A stretch of 64,000 bases of DNA from Parasponia andersonii (Eukaryota; Streptophyta; Magnoliopsida; Rosales; Cannabaceae), in the NCBI GenBank assembly GCA_002914805.1, contig JXTB01000212.1, positions 300,933-364,932 of the forward strand, in the 5' to 3' direction. The notes below the pieces were generated by a model. The model saw only the letters and a list, made by a program, of their open reading frames with translations, searched no databases and was not told the origin of the DNA. Shown piece after piece: positions 15,601 through 26,744 of the stretch. The position numbers were made by a program, and so were the translations under genes. How positions within the stretch are numbered: position 1 is the stretch's first letter; the number at the start of each line of letters is the position of its first letter.

Positions 15601-16830
15601 TCCCCACAGTACGATTTTTGATGAGGTTTGCTGGCAATCGCCGTCGGCAAGCGATGTGATCCCCGTAGTACTATTTTTGATAAGGTCTGCTGGTAAGCAT
15701 TTTACTGCTCAACTCTTTCCTCTTCGTACATTTTATCAGGTCGTCGGCAAGCAACGTGATCCCTATAGTATGATTTTTGATGAGGTCTACTGGTAAGCAT
15801 TAATCTGTTCAGTTCTTTCCTCTTCGTGCGTTTTCTCTTATCATTGGCAAGTGACATGATCCCTGCAGTACGATTTTTGATGAGGTCCGCTGGCAATCAT
15901 TTTACTGCTCAGCTCTTTCCTCTTCGTATATTTTCTCGGGTCGTCGGCAAGCGAGGTGATCCCCGCAGTATGATTTTTGATGAGGTCTGCTGGCAAATGT
16001 TTTGTCGCGCAGCTCAATCCCTTGCATGCATTTTCTCGGGCCATCGTCGATCACTTTATTGCGCGAGATGATTCCCATAGCACGATCCTTACTGAGGTCT
16101 ACTGTCAAGCATTCGATTACGTAGCCTGATCCTCCTCATGCATTTTCCCGGGCTATCGGCAAGTATTCTATTGCGCGATGTGATTCCCATAGCACGATCC
16201 TTACTGAGTTCTGCTGGCAAGCATTTGACTGCACAGCCCGATCCTCCTCGTGCGTTCTCCTGGGCCATCGGCAAGCATTCTATTGCGCGATGTGATTCCC
16301 ATAGTACGATCTTTGTCGAGGTCTGCTGGAAAGTATTTTACTACGCTGCTCTTTCCTCTTCGTACATTTTCTCAAGTCATTGCAAGCGATGTGATCCCAG
16401 CATTACAATTTTTGGTGCGGTCTGCTGACAAGCATTTTATTGTGCAGCTTATTCCTCTTCGTACATTCCTTCAGGTCATTAGCAAGCATTTTATTGCACG
16501 ATATGACTCCCATAGTACGATCGTTTTTAAGGTCTGCTGGCAAGTTTTTGATTGTTCAGCTCTTTCTTCTTCGTATGTTTTTCCGAATCTTTGGCAAGCG
16601 ACGTGATCCCAGCAGTATGATTTTTGATGTGGTCTGCCGGCAAGCATTTTACTGCTCAGCTCTTTCCTCTTCGTACGTTTTCTCGGGTCGTCGGCTAGCG
16701 ACGTGATCCCCGCTGTACGATTTTTGATGAGGTCTGCTGGCAAGCATTTTATTGTGCAGCTCAATCCTCTTCATACGTTTTCTCGGGTCGTCGACAAGTG
16801 ACGTGATCCCCACAGTATTATTTTTTGCAC
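6640..16830 (-). repeat. About 10 kb tandem array of roughly one hundred 100-bp monomers
   Basis: Direct repeats with a period of almost exactly 100 bp. Landmarks in each unit are GGTCTGCTGGCAAGCATTTT, CAGCTCTTTCCTCTTCGTAC, TTTTCTCGGGTCGTCGGCAA, GCGACGTGATCCCCGCAGTA and CGATTTTTGATGA. Copies differ by scattered substitutions and small indels. Divergent units of about 115-125 bp sit at the edges (about 6780-6910 and 16010-16560), and some blocks of several monomers are themselves duplicated. The array begins about 150 bp past the end of pol (16981) and stops short of the 3' LTR, so it occupies the 3' untranslated region. Tandem repeats there are known from Ogre and other Tat elements; this monomer I do not recognise. 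It is non-coding: 100 is not a multiple of three. Confidence 0.93.
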
Positions 16831-16980
16831 GAATGGTCCGTGGGGTCTTGCACTGTGGGCAGGGACTTTTACATAGCTATCCAAGCATAAATCCATGGAG
16901 CGGAAACCCTCACCTATTTTGGAATTAAGCTGTCTAATAATACAAGCATTCGTATGTGTCTTATAGCATTTACACGCATC

Positions 16981-18111
16981 TTACACGTAATACTTCTTCT
17001 GGTATTCGGCGCTCCACGTGTTTGGTAGGCTCTTTCCAGTCTTGAGTTCTTTCAGTACGTACGCACCATTATCGAGCGCCTTGATCACCTCATAGGGCCC
17101 AACCTAGTTAGAGTCCAGCTTTGAGGAGTTTCCTGTCCTGACCCTCAAGACCCAGTCGCCGGAGTTAAATTGACGAGCGCTAACCTTCTTCGCGTAGTAG
17201 GACCTGGCCTGCTGGTGATACAAGGCCAGGTGTACCAGGGCCATGTCTCTTGTTTCTTCTAGGAGGTCTGTGTTATGGCTTAGCTACTGATCGTTCAATG
17301 AGGTGTCTCTTACCACTTTAGAGCGAAGGGTTGGGAGGCCAATCTCGGTCGAGATCATAGCCTCTGACTCATAGACCATGGCGAAAAGTATTCTTCCCAT
17401 TGACCTCTGCTCTGTGGTTTGATGGGCCCAGAGGATGGCCGGTAGCTCTTCTAACCACCCCCCTTGGGCCTCCTGCAAGTTTGTCTTTATATTGTTGAAT
17501 ATGGCCTTATTCATTGCTTCTGATTGGCCATTCCCCTAAGGGTAGTTTATGGATGAGAAGCTGAGCCTTATATCATACAACTCACACAGTTCCTTTAGCT
17601 TCGCGTTCTGAAACTGCGTGTTCTGATCGGCGTGTATCTCTCTCGGAATCCCGTACTGACAGATTATGTTTTTCCAAATGAAGTTAATCCTGTCTACCTT
17701 GTTGACGGTTACGTAGGCCTCAGCTTCTACCTAGTTGGTGAAATAATCAGTGGCTAGCAGGACATACTTTTTTCCCTTTGGATTTCTGGGGAATTCTCCG
17801 ACGATGTCCAGACCCCATTTAGTGAAAGGCTAAGGAGTTATGTTCGAATGGAGTTCCTCCGTAGGTTGGTGCTTCATAGGGACGAACCTCTGGCACTTGT
17901 CACATTTCTTGACAAACTGGGATGCCTCGGTCATCATGTAGAGCCAGAAGTACCCGGCAGTCAAGGCCTCGTGGGCGAGGCTGCGCTCGCCAGACTGGTT
18001 GCCACACACTCCTTCGTGGATTTCCTCCATCATTTTCTGTGCCTCGATGGGGCCTACGCACCTCAGCACTGGTCCCATCGTTGATCTTCTATACAGTTGG
18101 TCCGCCACCAT
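16981..18111 (-). pseudogene. Integrase region of the Tat-lineage element
   Basis: Minus-strand reading with integrase marks: an H2C2-type zinc-binding stretch (CDKCQRF near the 3' part of 17830-18111), a core-domain stretch (ILWAHQTT near 17425), and the C-terminal signature ending in YQKKYYV just before 16981. It lies downstream of RNase H, the Ty3/gypsy order. Broken at several points; no intact integrase is present. Confidence 0.8.
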
Positions 18112-18200
18112 AGAATACCAAGCAGCCTTCAGTCTGATCGACCTCGCTTATTGGGGGTCTGCGGGTAGGTTCCCCAACACCAGATATTGGGTGATGGGTC

Positions 18201-19771
18201 TCATCCAGCCCTCGTCCTCGGAGTCAGCTGCAAATATATGGCGCGGGGGGCCTCTAAGGGGCCTTTTGTGTTTTTGTCTTCTAGCAGAATCTCTGTATAT
18301 TCGGTCATTCCCCCGATCGACGTGCTTTTAACTAATTCATCGGCCTTTTGGTTTATCTCCCTGGGTATTTGTCCGATATCGAACTTGCTGAAACAGGCTT
18401 TTGCTCCCATTACCCGGGAGAAGTACCTATGTAATCTTGGCTCTTTTACTTTGAAGTCTCTCCTGACCTGACCCACGATTAGCTGCGAGTCAGTTTTTAC
18501 CACGATGTACTCTACTCTGAAGTGCAGAGCCAATTCAAGACCTTGCAGCAGCGCCTCGTATTCCGCCTCATTATTTGTCACCTGGAAACCGAGCCTCAAA
18601 ACTTTCTCTACCCTGAGTCCTACCGGGGTCTGCAAGACTATTCCGATACCTAACTCCGAGGCGTTCGTGGATCCATCTGTGTAGAGGGTCCAGGTTGAAG
18701 GGGTGTGAGGTGGGGACATCTGAAGTGAGTCGTGCAACTCGCCAAAGGACTGGATTTCCACCAAGAAGTCCGCCATGACTTGCCCTTTCTTTGCTATTTG
18801 AGGCAGATATTCGATGTTATATATCCCCAGCTCGATGGCCCACTTGGTTAGTCGTCCCGACAGGTCTGGCTTGGCCAAGATTTGCCGGATGGGGAAATCC
18901 ATAATCACTATTACCGAGTGCACCTCGAAGTATTGCCTGAGTCTCTTCTTAGCATTGACCAAAGCTAGGACTAGTCTCTCCACCATACTATATTGCGTTT
19001 CGGCGTCCAGGAGCATGCGGCTCGTGTAAAACACAAGCTTCTGCTTGCGCTCTTCGTCGACGAATAGCACGTCACTGATCGCTACTTCGGATACTGCCAA
19101 ATAAGCATACAGGCACTGCCCTTCTACTGGGGAAGTTAGGATAAACGGATGACTTAAGTACAGCTTGAGCTTTGTCAGTGCCCTGTCCTTCTCCTCCCCC
19201 CAGACGACCGTGGAGCTTTCTTTTATGCACTGAAAGAAGGTCTTACATCGGTCGGACATCTTGGAGACAAAATGGCTGAGGGCAGCTATCTTTCCAGTTA
19301 GGCACTGGACCTCCCGAATGGTCGAGGGTCTTTTCTCGTCTGTGATAGAGGACAACTGGGTCGGGTGGCCTCAATACCCCTTCCGCTGACGATGTGTCCC
19401 AGGAACTGGCCGGAAGAAACCCCAAACGCGTAATTCATGGGGTTCAGATGCATCCGGTATCGCCTCAGGAATTGAAAATATTCATCCAGGTATCCCAGAT
19501 GGTCCGAAGCCTCCTTGCTCTTAAGGACCATGTCGTCGATGTAGACTTCCATCATCTTCCCGGGTAGCCCAGCAAACATTTTGTTCATGAGCCTCTCATA
19601 GGTCGCCCCTGCGTTCTTCAAGCCGAAGGGCATATGCCTATAACAGTACAGACCCTGCTTCGTAATGAACGCCGTGTGGATCTGATCTTCCTCGTATAAA
19701 GGAATCTTGTTGTATCCAAAGTAGGCGTGCAAGAAACTCATCCTGTCAAAGCCAGCCGTAGCGTCGATCAT
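18201..19771 (-). pseudogene. Reverse transcriptase plus two RNase H domains of the Tat-lineage element
   Basis: The longest open stretch (18201-19355) gives the end of reverse transcriptase (LTGKIAALSHFVSK), the Ty3-type RNase H (LVFYTSRMLLDAETQYS), and then a second, archaeal-type RNase H (WTLYTDGSTN, NNEAEYEALLQGLELA, KTDSQLI). The preceding stretch (19298-19771) holds the reverse-transcriptase palm with FGLKNAGATYERLMNKMF and the active-site box YIDDMVLKS. The second RNase H is diagnostic of the Tat branch. A decayed fossil overall. Confidence 0.85.
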
Positions 19772-20034
19772 TTGGTCGATCCTTGGCAGGGGGAAGCTGT
19801 CCTTTGGGCAGGCCTTGCCAGCAGCTTTTTGAGGCGGGCGTTATCCTTGCCTACCTCTGCGACTTCGTCTTTTAAACCCAGTACGGTCTCGTGGGCTATC
19901 TCTACCTTCCAGTTTGTTTCTACCAGGGCGGCAAGCATTTGGTCTAGTTTTTGCTCCAGACGTGATCGTGCTTCCCGTGAGCTCCCTTCGGCGTCAAGAC
20001 GTGTGCTCCTGGTTGTCATTCTTGAGGGTGCCAT
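19768..20034 (-). pseudogene. Short gag-like N-terminal segment of the Tat-lineage element
   Basis: 88 residues starting MAPSRMTTRSTRLDAEG, basic and then coiled-coil-like (LEQKLDQMLAALVETNWKVE), directly inside the 5' LTR and primer-binding-like site. Position and composition fit the start of a plant Ty3/gypsy gag. No capsid core, zinc knuckle or protease was recognised between it and reverse transcriptase, so it is only a remnant. Confidence 0.55.
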
Positions 20035-20110
20035 TCGACAATGTATGGCCTTTTTTTCGGGGAGAGCGTGATTGTGAGGCTCCTATTTCTTCTCTCACGC
20101 TCAACTATTT

Positions 20111-20129
20111 CCCACAGACGATGCCAAAC
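20111..20129 (-). other. Primer-binding-like site of the Tat-lineage element
   Basis: Read on the minus strand directly inside the 5' LTR: TTTGGCATCGTCTGTGGG, a variant of the TTGGCGCCGTCTGTGGG site common in plant Ty3/gypsy elements. It confirms that the right LTR is the 5' one. Confidence 0.7.
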
Positions 20130-20915
20130 TGTTGGTGATGTTCTTACCAGCTGTCCACGTGTCTCTGAACTGCTGATGTTGTATCCACCAACTGTCCACG
20201 TATCCTTGCTATCTCGGAATGCTTTTAGCTTCAGGCTGAGATAGAGAGGCAGTAGTGGCCACCTGCAAAGACTCTCCGACGCTTAATTCAGTGATTTATC
20301 CTGAGACTGAATAGTAAAGATTTAGTTTTTCTCTGTAAATATTTTTTTTTGTATCACTCTTTAGGGAGGAAACAAGGCTTATATATGTAATCCTGGAACT
20401 GGGAACTTTCTGGCTCCCAATCCCAGGATCGAGTACCTTTTTCCATTATGACTTACTGTAGAAATCACGGGTCGCGGTTGCCGTGACCTCTCTTACATCG
20501 TCGCGACCTATTTTCTGCCATCCCCTATGACTCCAGCCTGTTGGGGGTGAGATTTTGACAATCTGTCGTTCTGTCAGGACGACCAGCCCAATGCGCGCAC
20601 CTACCCAGGATCGTATTAAATGCTCTGTCTAGGTTTGGAGCGATGAACTGCTTCCCACGGTATTCTAGCGGAAGACCCTTGAGGCTTCCGACCCCCATCT
20701 GTCAAGGTAAGAATTGAACTGGACCGAAACCATCCAGGGTCTAGGATGGGTTCGACCGTGGCCTTGGACAACCCATAGGCCTATGCAGTACAATGTGCAA
20801 CTCGTGTGATTTTTAATCGGTTACTCTGGACACGTGTCAGACGGTGTGCCCCGCTTGTGACCTGTTCTGCCACTTAATCGTCTACGTGGTGTATGATTTA
20901 GAATTGGGTCCCACA
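20130..20915 (-). repeat. 5' LTR of the Tat-lineage element
   Basis: 786 bp, partner of 5564-6310 and followed by the duplication ATGAG (20916-20920). It carries an additional stretch near 20160-20200 in which CTGTCCACGT appears a second time, a local duplication missing from the left LTR. Confidence 0.9.
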
Positions 20916-20920
20916 ATGAG

Positions 20921-22029
20921 ACATGAGAGCAAAAAATAAAATAAATTTAGTATTCTTCTTCTAGAAATAATAAGATGTAATAAAGCACAGTGAATGATAT
21001 TATCAATCGTGAACCACTCTTTTCTTTTTTTTTCTTTTTATAATTTAGAAATTTTAGAGAATTGTTTTAACTCATGTTCTATAGAGGACAAAGTTATCCC
21101 ACTCAAGGCTCTTAAACATATACTAAATTATCCTTCATTTTGCTTCCACCATATAAAATGATTAGGACTAATCAAGGGATATTATCATTTTTAAATCTTA
21201 TATTTTGATTATTATCAACATTGACCCTTAGATTTGAAATTTGTTATAAATTTATACTTTGACACCAATTTAAAATAGCTAATTTACCAAGATGCGAGTT
21301 AAAAAATTAAAATAAACTATATAAAAACTAATCCTAGATTAAGTTTTATTAAATCATCTTGGTAAATTAACTGTTCTAAATTGTATTAGGTATAATTTTG
21401 TAATAGATTTTAAATCTAAGGATCAATATTTATAATAACTAAAACACAAATTATAAATAGAACAAAGGATCAAAATACAAAGAATAAAAGTGATTCTATC
21501 TCACTAATTAATAAGCCTTAGCCTATAATATATGCATATTATACACATATATATGGGCACCATTTCATTAGTTTGTTTTTTCTTATTTATTTTACCTATC
21601 ATACGTATTGTTTGGCTCAATTAAAATTCATCGTGCACATTTTTCACTATAAAAGATAAAGAAAGAAGGAACATTAAATATTGTCCACTTATTATTATTA
21701 TTATTATTTTCTAACTAATCAAATCATTGTAGCCGTTAGATAATATAATCCTAGGACTAAATCAAATACATTGATAAGCTAAAAAAAAATATCTACTAGA
21801 TAATGACCTTACATATATATGGGTTATAATCTAGTAAATAATTTTTTTTTATCTATCTATATATATTGTTTGATCTCTAATTAAAATTCATCACATACGT
21901 CTTTTTATGATAAAAGACAGAAAAAAAAATATTAAATAATATGTATTTATTATTATTATTTTAAAAAAATACAAACTGTATTGGTGATATATATATATAT
22001 ATGCATGTCAAGCATCAGCATATTGTGGT
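20921..22029. repeat. AT-rich intergenic DNA with a repeated AT-rich element
   Basis: No gene seen. Two diverged copies of one AT-rich unit lie side by side (about 21590-21830 and 21835-22000), sharing TAATTAAAATTCATC, a stretch of the type ATAAAAGA.A.A.AAA, and ATTATTATTATT. A third copy is at 35600-35830. One boundary reads close to ATATATGGGTTATAATCTAG, suggesting a MITE-like family, but I could not fix terminal inverted repeats. Confidence 0.45.
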
Positions 22030-22827
22030 GTGCTCAAAATTCTTGATCGGAAAAGTGATACAAAACTGTGAAGAGTGAATACTTTTCTTGTTTTCCCTAT
22101 ATTTAATATACCAAAGTTTAAAACGGTGGAAAGGCTATGTGTCATTCATCGTAATTTGGACTATTAAAACAGGGAAATGCTAGTGTTTGATGCAGCTAAC
22201 TTAGATGCCATACATTGGACTGGGTTATCTGAAAGCCCAACTGTGTAGCCCACCCTATTGGGCTATGGATCCAAATTAAAGAAGCGTATTTATAAGAAAA
22301 TGTCCTTTTCTTCCAGATCAATTTAAAAAATAATCATTTTTTATAATTTCACTTTGATAGATGGCCATTATTAGATGGCCATTATTTAGTTGATATATTG
22401 TAAAAATATGAATCAATTTATACAAAATAAATCAATACATTTTGATCTATTAAATATGACAAATGACAATTAAGTTTCAAAATTTTGTCATTGTTTAATA
22501 GTGCTTGCAATCGGCCTGTCAGCTTAAAAGCCCAACTAAGAAAGGCAGCATGCGAAATAGACCAGACTATGAGCTTTTTCTGGATTTAGTGTTGAAAGCA
22601 ATGGTCAACAGAAGAAGCTTAAAAAGTTACTTATTTTTTTTTTTTTTCGGTATTTGACAAATAGATAACAGAACTATAATGTGTATCTTCCATTTTACAT
22701 TCTCTCACGAATCCACGTGGGCTCACCAAAAACGTACTTTTAATAATTGCTGAGAATTCGGAAATGGTTCAGGAAACACTTGAAACATAACATGTGGAAA
22801 AATCTCTATATCAATTAGTCTATTTTG
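22030..22827. repeat. Segment homologous to 48400-48935 (cluster duplication)
   Basis: Shared landmarks in the same order include GGAAAGG.TATGT.TCATTCAT, CAGGGAAA, AAGCCCA.CCTATTG, TAAGAAAGGCAG, and TCACGAATCCA with a following AAAACGT. Both segments lie to the left of a receptor-kinase copy (copy 2 here, copy 3 there). They look like ancient intergenic or intronic DNA duplicated with the genes. No ORF worth calling. Confidence 0.55.
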
Positions 22828-24876
22828 AAACTTTGGCAGAAAGATTAGAACGTTGAGCCAAGAAGTTAATCAAAATTCTATATTGATGTTGTTATCTGGT
22901 CTTCTGATGATGCCTCGTGAAGATTCATGGAAGTGTATGGCCACCTGTCGAGAAATCAACGTCACCACTCATGGGAGCTCATTCGTAGACTCAGCACGCA
23001 TTTGAATATCCCTTGGTACATTGTGTGGCGAAGACTTCAATGAAATCTTGATTTGGAATGAAAAGATTGGTGGCAACGTCCGGTATGCAGGAGATATGCA
23101 GTCTTTTCGGGAAGCTCTTGAAGACTGTAACTCAGAGATCATGGGCTTTTCAGGCCCCAAGTTGACGTGGGATAATCGCCAAGAAGGAATACATGACATT
23201 CAAGAACGACTGGATCGCTTCACTGCCTCCTCTTCTAGGCTATCACTGTTCGCTAATGCTAGACTTCTAAACTTAGATTTCTGGGGTCAGACCACAGGGT
23301 CATCAAACTCATCTTGGACTCCAAAGATTGGGATGACCATGGATGTTGACGGACCCAACGCCTCTTTCGTTTCGAGGCTTACTGGACTCGGGAGAAAGAG
23401 TGCCTCGAAGTGATACAGAAAGTTTGGTCCACGCCATCAAATGCTTCTTCGACACTCCATCTCCTAGAAAACCTAGAACTCTGCGCTACATACCTTAACT
23501 TGTGGAGTAAGTCAAAATTCAGTAACACTTTTCGAAGTCTTCAGAAGGCAAACAAGAGACTAGAAGCAGCATACGTGGACCTTGGCCCGGATAAGAGAGT
23601 TAGAAAAAGAAAGAGACAGGCTGATCTGGCTTAAGGAGGAGCACTGGAGGAAACGATCTAGAGTTGATTGGTTGAAGGGCAAGGATAGAGACACGACATT
23701 CTTTTATGCAAAAGCCACTCAGAGGAGGAACGAAAATACCATCACGTGGCTGGAAGACTCGAGTGGGATCTGCCGTAAAAGAAGATGGTGATATCCTAGA
23801 GGTGGTCAAATCATACTTTCGAAATATTTTCATGTCCTCGGATCCTTGTGAAGATGACATTGGCGCTTGCTGTCTTAATCTGTCCTAGAAGAACTAGTGA
23901 AATGAATAACCTCTTCACAGCTCCTTATTCTCCAAACGAAATTCGACATACAGTCTTTTGCATTGGAGGCACAAATGCCGCAGGGCCAGATGACTTCCAT
24001 GCTTTATTTTATCAAAGGTATCGGAACATAATGGGCGATGCAGTCATCATAATTTGCTCTAAGTTTCTTCGAGGTGAATAATCACCAGCTGACTTAAATA
24101 AGATAGTCATAGTGCTAGTTCAAAAAATCAAATTGCCGAGAAAAGTGGCCGACTACTGCTCGATAAGCCTCTACAATGTCATTTATAAGATAATTACAAA
24201 AAGCTAACCGCCTCAAAACATTCTACCTCTAATCACTGATGAATCTCAAAGCACTTTTGTTCCGGGATATCAGATTACAAACAAAATAATTACAACTTAT
24301 AAGATTATGCTTTCGTTACAGAAAAGAAGAAGCGGCATGAAAGGATGGATGGCTTTGAAGTTCGACTTGAGTAAGGCTTACGATTAGGTAGAGTGGAGTT
24401 TCTTCGAAGTGATTCTGAGAAAGATTGGCTTCTCCAATACTTAGAGCTCCATTGTCCTAGACTGTGTCTCTAAATTTCAGTTTTCCGTCATGACAAATGG
24501 GAAACTTTGTTGAAATGTGATACCCACGAAGGGCTTGACCCAAAAATGTCCTTTGTCTCCCTATCTTTTTCTCCTGTGCTGAAGGCCTTTCAGCTCTCAT
24601 TAGAAATGCAAAAGATTGGAGAACTTTGATGGGCTTTAATTGCTCCAGGGACACCCAAGTGTATCTCATCTTTTATTTTTCCCAGTGACAGTTTTTTATT
24701 TTGTAGGTCGATTCTAGACAAAGCAACAGAGGTGAAGTGTCTCTTACACCACTATACATGTGTTTCGGGGTAACCTATCAACTTTCAGAAGTGAGCTCTT
24801 TCTTTTAGCCCAAATATGCACCAATTAGTCCAGGACCCAATCCAACAAACTCTAAGCCTATGTGTAGCCCATGCTC

Positions 24877-25240
24877 TGTAAGAAATAAATAATTTTTGTG
24901 ACCCATTGGGGCATAATTTAGTTGTTTGGACTTATGTTGTGAGTTGGGCTTGTTTTGGTATGTATGTGCATCCAATAGCGTATAGTTTAACATCCAAGTT
25001 TCTAGAATATTCTTGTATTTGCTAGATTACTCTTGTATTTTAATTAATTAAGTGGTGGAGATTACATGAAACATCTAGAATCATCCTTAGAGTAGTATAA
25101 ATAGAGTGCTCCTCCCCCCATTTTGTATCAAGCAAAAGAGAAATAATTTAAGTAGTAATACAAGTTCTTCTCTTCCACCAAAATTCTCTCTAGTTTCTTC
25201 CTTAGCCTTTCTAGCCTTAAAACACCTCTTATTTCCAACA
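24877..25240 (+). repeat. 5' LTR of the copia element
   Basis: Matches 33319-33684. Contains the TATA-like TATAAATAG (25096-25104) with a pyrimidine-rich leader beyond it, the normal layout for a plant LTR promoter. Confidence 0.9.
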
Positions 25241-25764
25241 AAGTAATATCAGATCAAGGTTGTGAGTTCTCTTGAAATTCTAAGTATGCTCTGTGGTTGC
25301 AGCTTTGACTGATCTTCCACATCAGAAAAGAATTCTTGAGATTGAGAGTATTAGCTATTTGTACCAAACATACTACTATTACATATCAAATCGAAGAGTC
25401 GACGAGATAAACACGCTACCACAAGAATCAGCTCAATCGGAGTCCGAACGAGTCTGAACGAGTCATCAGAAGTTTACTGTCACAAACTGAGTCAACTCAC
25501 TGAGTTAAGTCGAGTAAGAACCGTTTAACTGAGCCGAGTCGTTGACCAAGCCATCAAAGCCTTGTAAATATGCTGTTGACTAAGCCATCGGAGCCGTTGA
25601 CAGCGTCATTGACCAACCTATCGACCAGTGTTGACCATTAACTAAATATTGACTTTGACCATTGACTTTGACCAAGTCGATATACAAGTCAATCTTAAGA
25701 TTTTTCGACGTTTCGAATCTATCTATATAGTCGAAATTTTCAAAATCTCACTCTGTTAAGAGTT

Positions 25765-26710
25765 ATGGCTACTGACAGTTTAGTATCTTTCCAAGTTCCA
25801 CCACTTCAAGGTAATAACTTTGATAATTGGACTATCAAAATGAAAGTTCTCCTTGGAGCACATGACGTTTGGGAAGTAGTAGAGAAAGGCTACAAAGAGC
25901 CAAGTGATGGGGCAACACTATCTTCAATAAAGAAGGATAGTTTAAAAGATTCAAGAAAGAGAGACAAAAAAGCTCTCTTCCTTATCTACCAGGCCTTAGA
26001 TAACGACGAGTTTGAGAAAATCTTAAGTGCAACCTCCGCTAAGGAAGCATGGGAGAAACTTCAAATTTTATACAAGCGAGAAGAAAAGGTCAAAAAGGTC
26101 CCCCTTCAAACTCTAAGAGGAGAGTTTGATTTATTACACATGACAGAGGCTGAGTCAGTTTCTAACTATCTAACTACTTTTCTAGAGTTCTAACCATTTC
26201 TAATCAAATGAAGAGAAATTGTGAAAAACTAGAAAATGTTATGATCATGGAAAAGATTCTTTGATCGTTAAATCCAAAATTCGAGAATATTGTTACTGTC
26301 ATTGAAGAAACCAAAGATTTAGGAGCCATGACAATAGAACAACTCTTGAGTTCCTTGCAAGCCTACAAAGAAAAGAAAAAGAAGATGTAAACCTTCAATG
26401 AGCAGCTCCTTAAGACTCAACTCCAAGAGAAAAAAGAAGAGTTCAGCAATGGAAGAGGACGTGAAAGAGGCCGTGGCCAAGGAAGAGGTCATTGACGTAG
26501 AAGAGGAGGAAGAGGATGCTTCAACAACAATTATTAAAATGAAGATAGACGAGAAAGTTTGACAAGAGGTCGTGGAAGAGGTAACCCACGGCGTTGGCAT
26601 GACAAGTCCCAAATCAAGTGTCCCAACTATCAGAGATATGGTCATTATGCTTCCAAATGTAGAGCTCCAAAGATTGTGCAAGAAAGAGCCAACTATGCTT
26701 AAGATAAAAG
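25765..26710 (+). pseudogene. Copia gag region
   Basis: Begins MATDSLVSFQVPPLQG with the copia gag marks FDNWTIKMKVLLGAHDVWE and, further on, ATSAKEAWEKLQ (UBN2-type gag). It ends in an Arg/Gly-rich stretch and a zinc-knuckle-like remnant (QRYGHYASKC) near 26640. The family role is to form the virus-like particle. A decayed copy. Confidence 0.8.
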
Positions 26711-26744
26711 ATAAGAAGAAGATGTGTTGTTGTTAGTATGCAAA

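Larger units (their letters stand above)
5564..20915 (-). mobile_element. Ty3/gypsy LTR retrotransposon, Tat lineage, with a huge tandem array in its 3' untranslated region
   Basis: Two LTRs in the same direction, TGTTGG...CCACA as written on the plus strand, flanked by the perfect duplication ATGAG. Pol reads on the minus strand, so the 5' LTR is at the right. Order along the element: 5' LTR (20130-20915), primer-binding-like site, short gag N-terminal segment, reverse transcriptase, RNase H, a second RNase H, integrase, about 10 kb of tandem repeats, a purine tract, then 3' LTR (5564-6310). The second RNase H marks the Tat branch (Ogre, Retand, Grande and relatives). It is broken at several places and gag/protease are largely missing, so it is non-autonomous now. 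The LTRs differ at roughly one base in ten by eye, suggesting an insertion some millions of years old. Confidence 0.92.

Noticed and set aside
6637-16764. Dozens of reading frames of 60-128 residues on both strands across the array, with similar translated motifs such as SSKMLASRPHQKSYCGDH
   Set aside because: They are translations of the 100-bp monomer in shifting frames. The period is not a multiple of three, a stop recurs in one of the three frames on each pass, and similar frames exist on both strands. No coding gene is supported.
6900-16800. CRISPR-like look of regular repeats
   Set aside because: There are no constant short repeats alternating with unique spacers; the whole 100-bp unit is repeated, and the host is a plant nuclear genome.
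17848-18471. Plus-strand frames across the integrase region of the 15 kb element
   Set aside because: Shadows of the minus-strand integrase and RNase H reading, which carries the conserved motifs.
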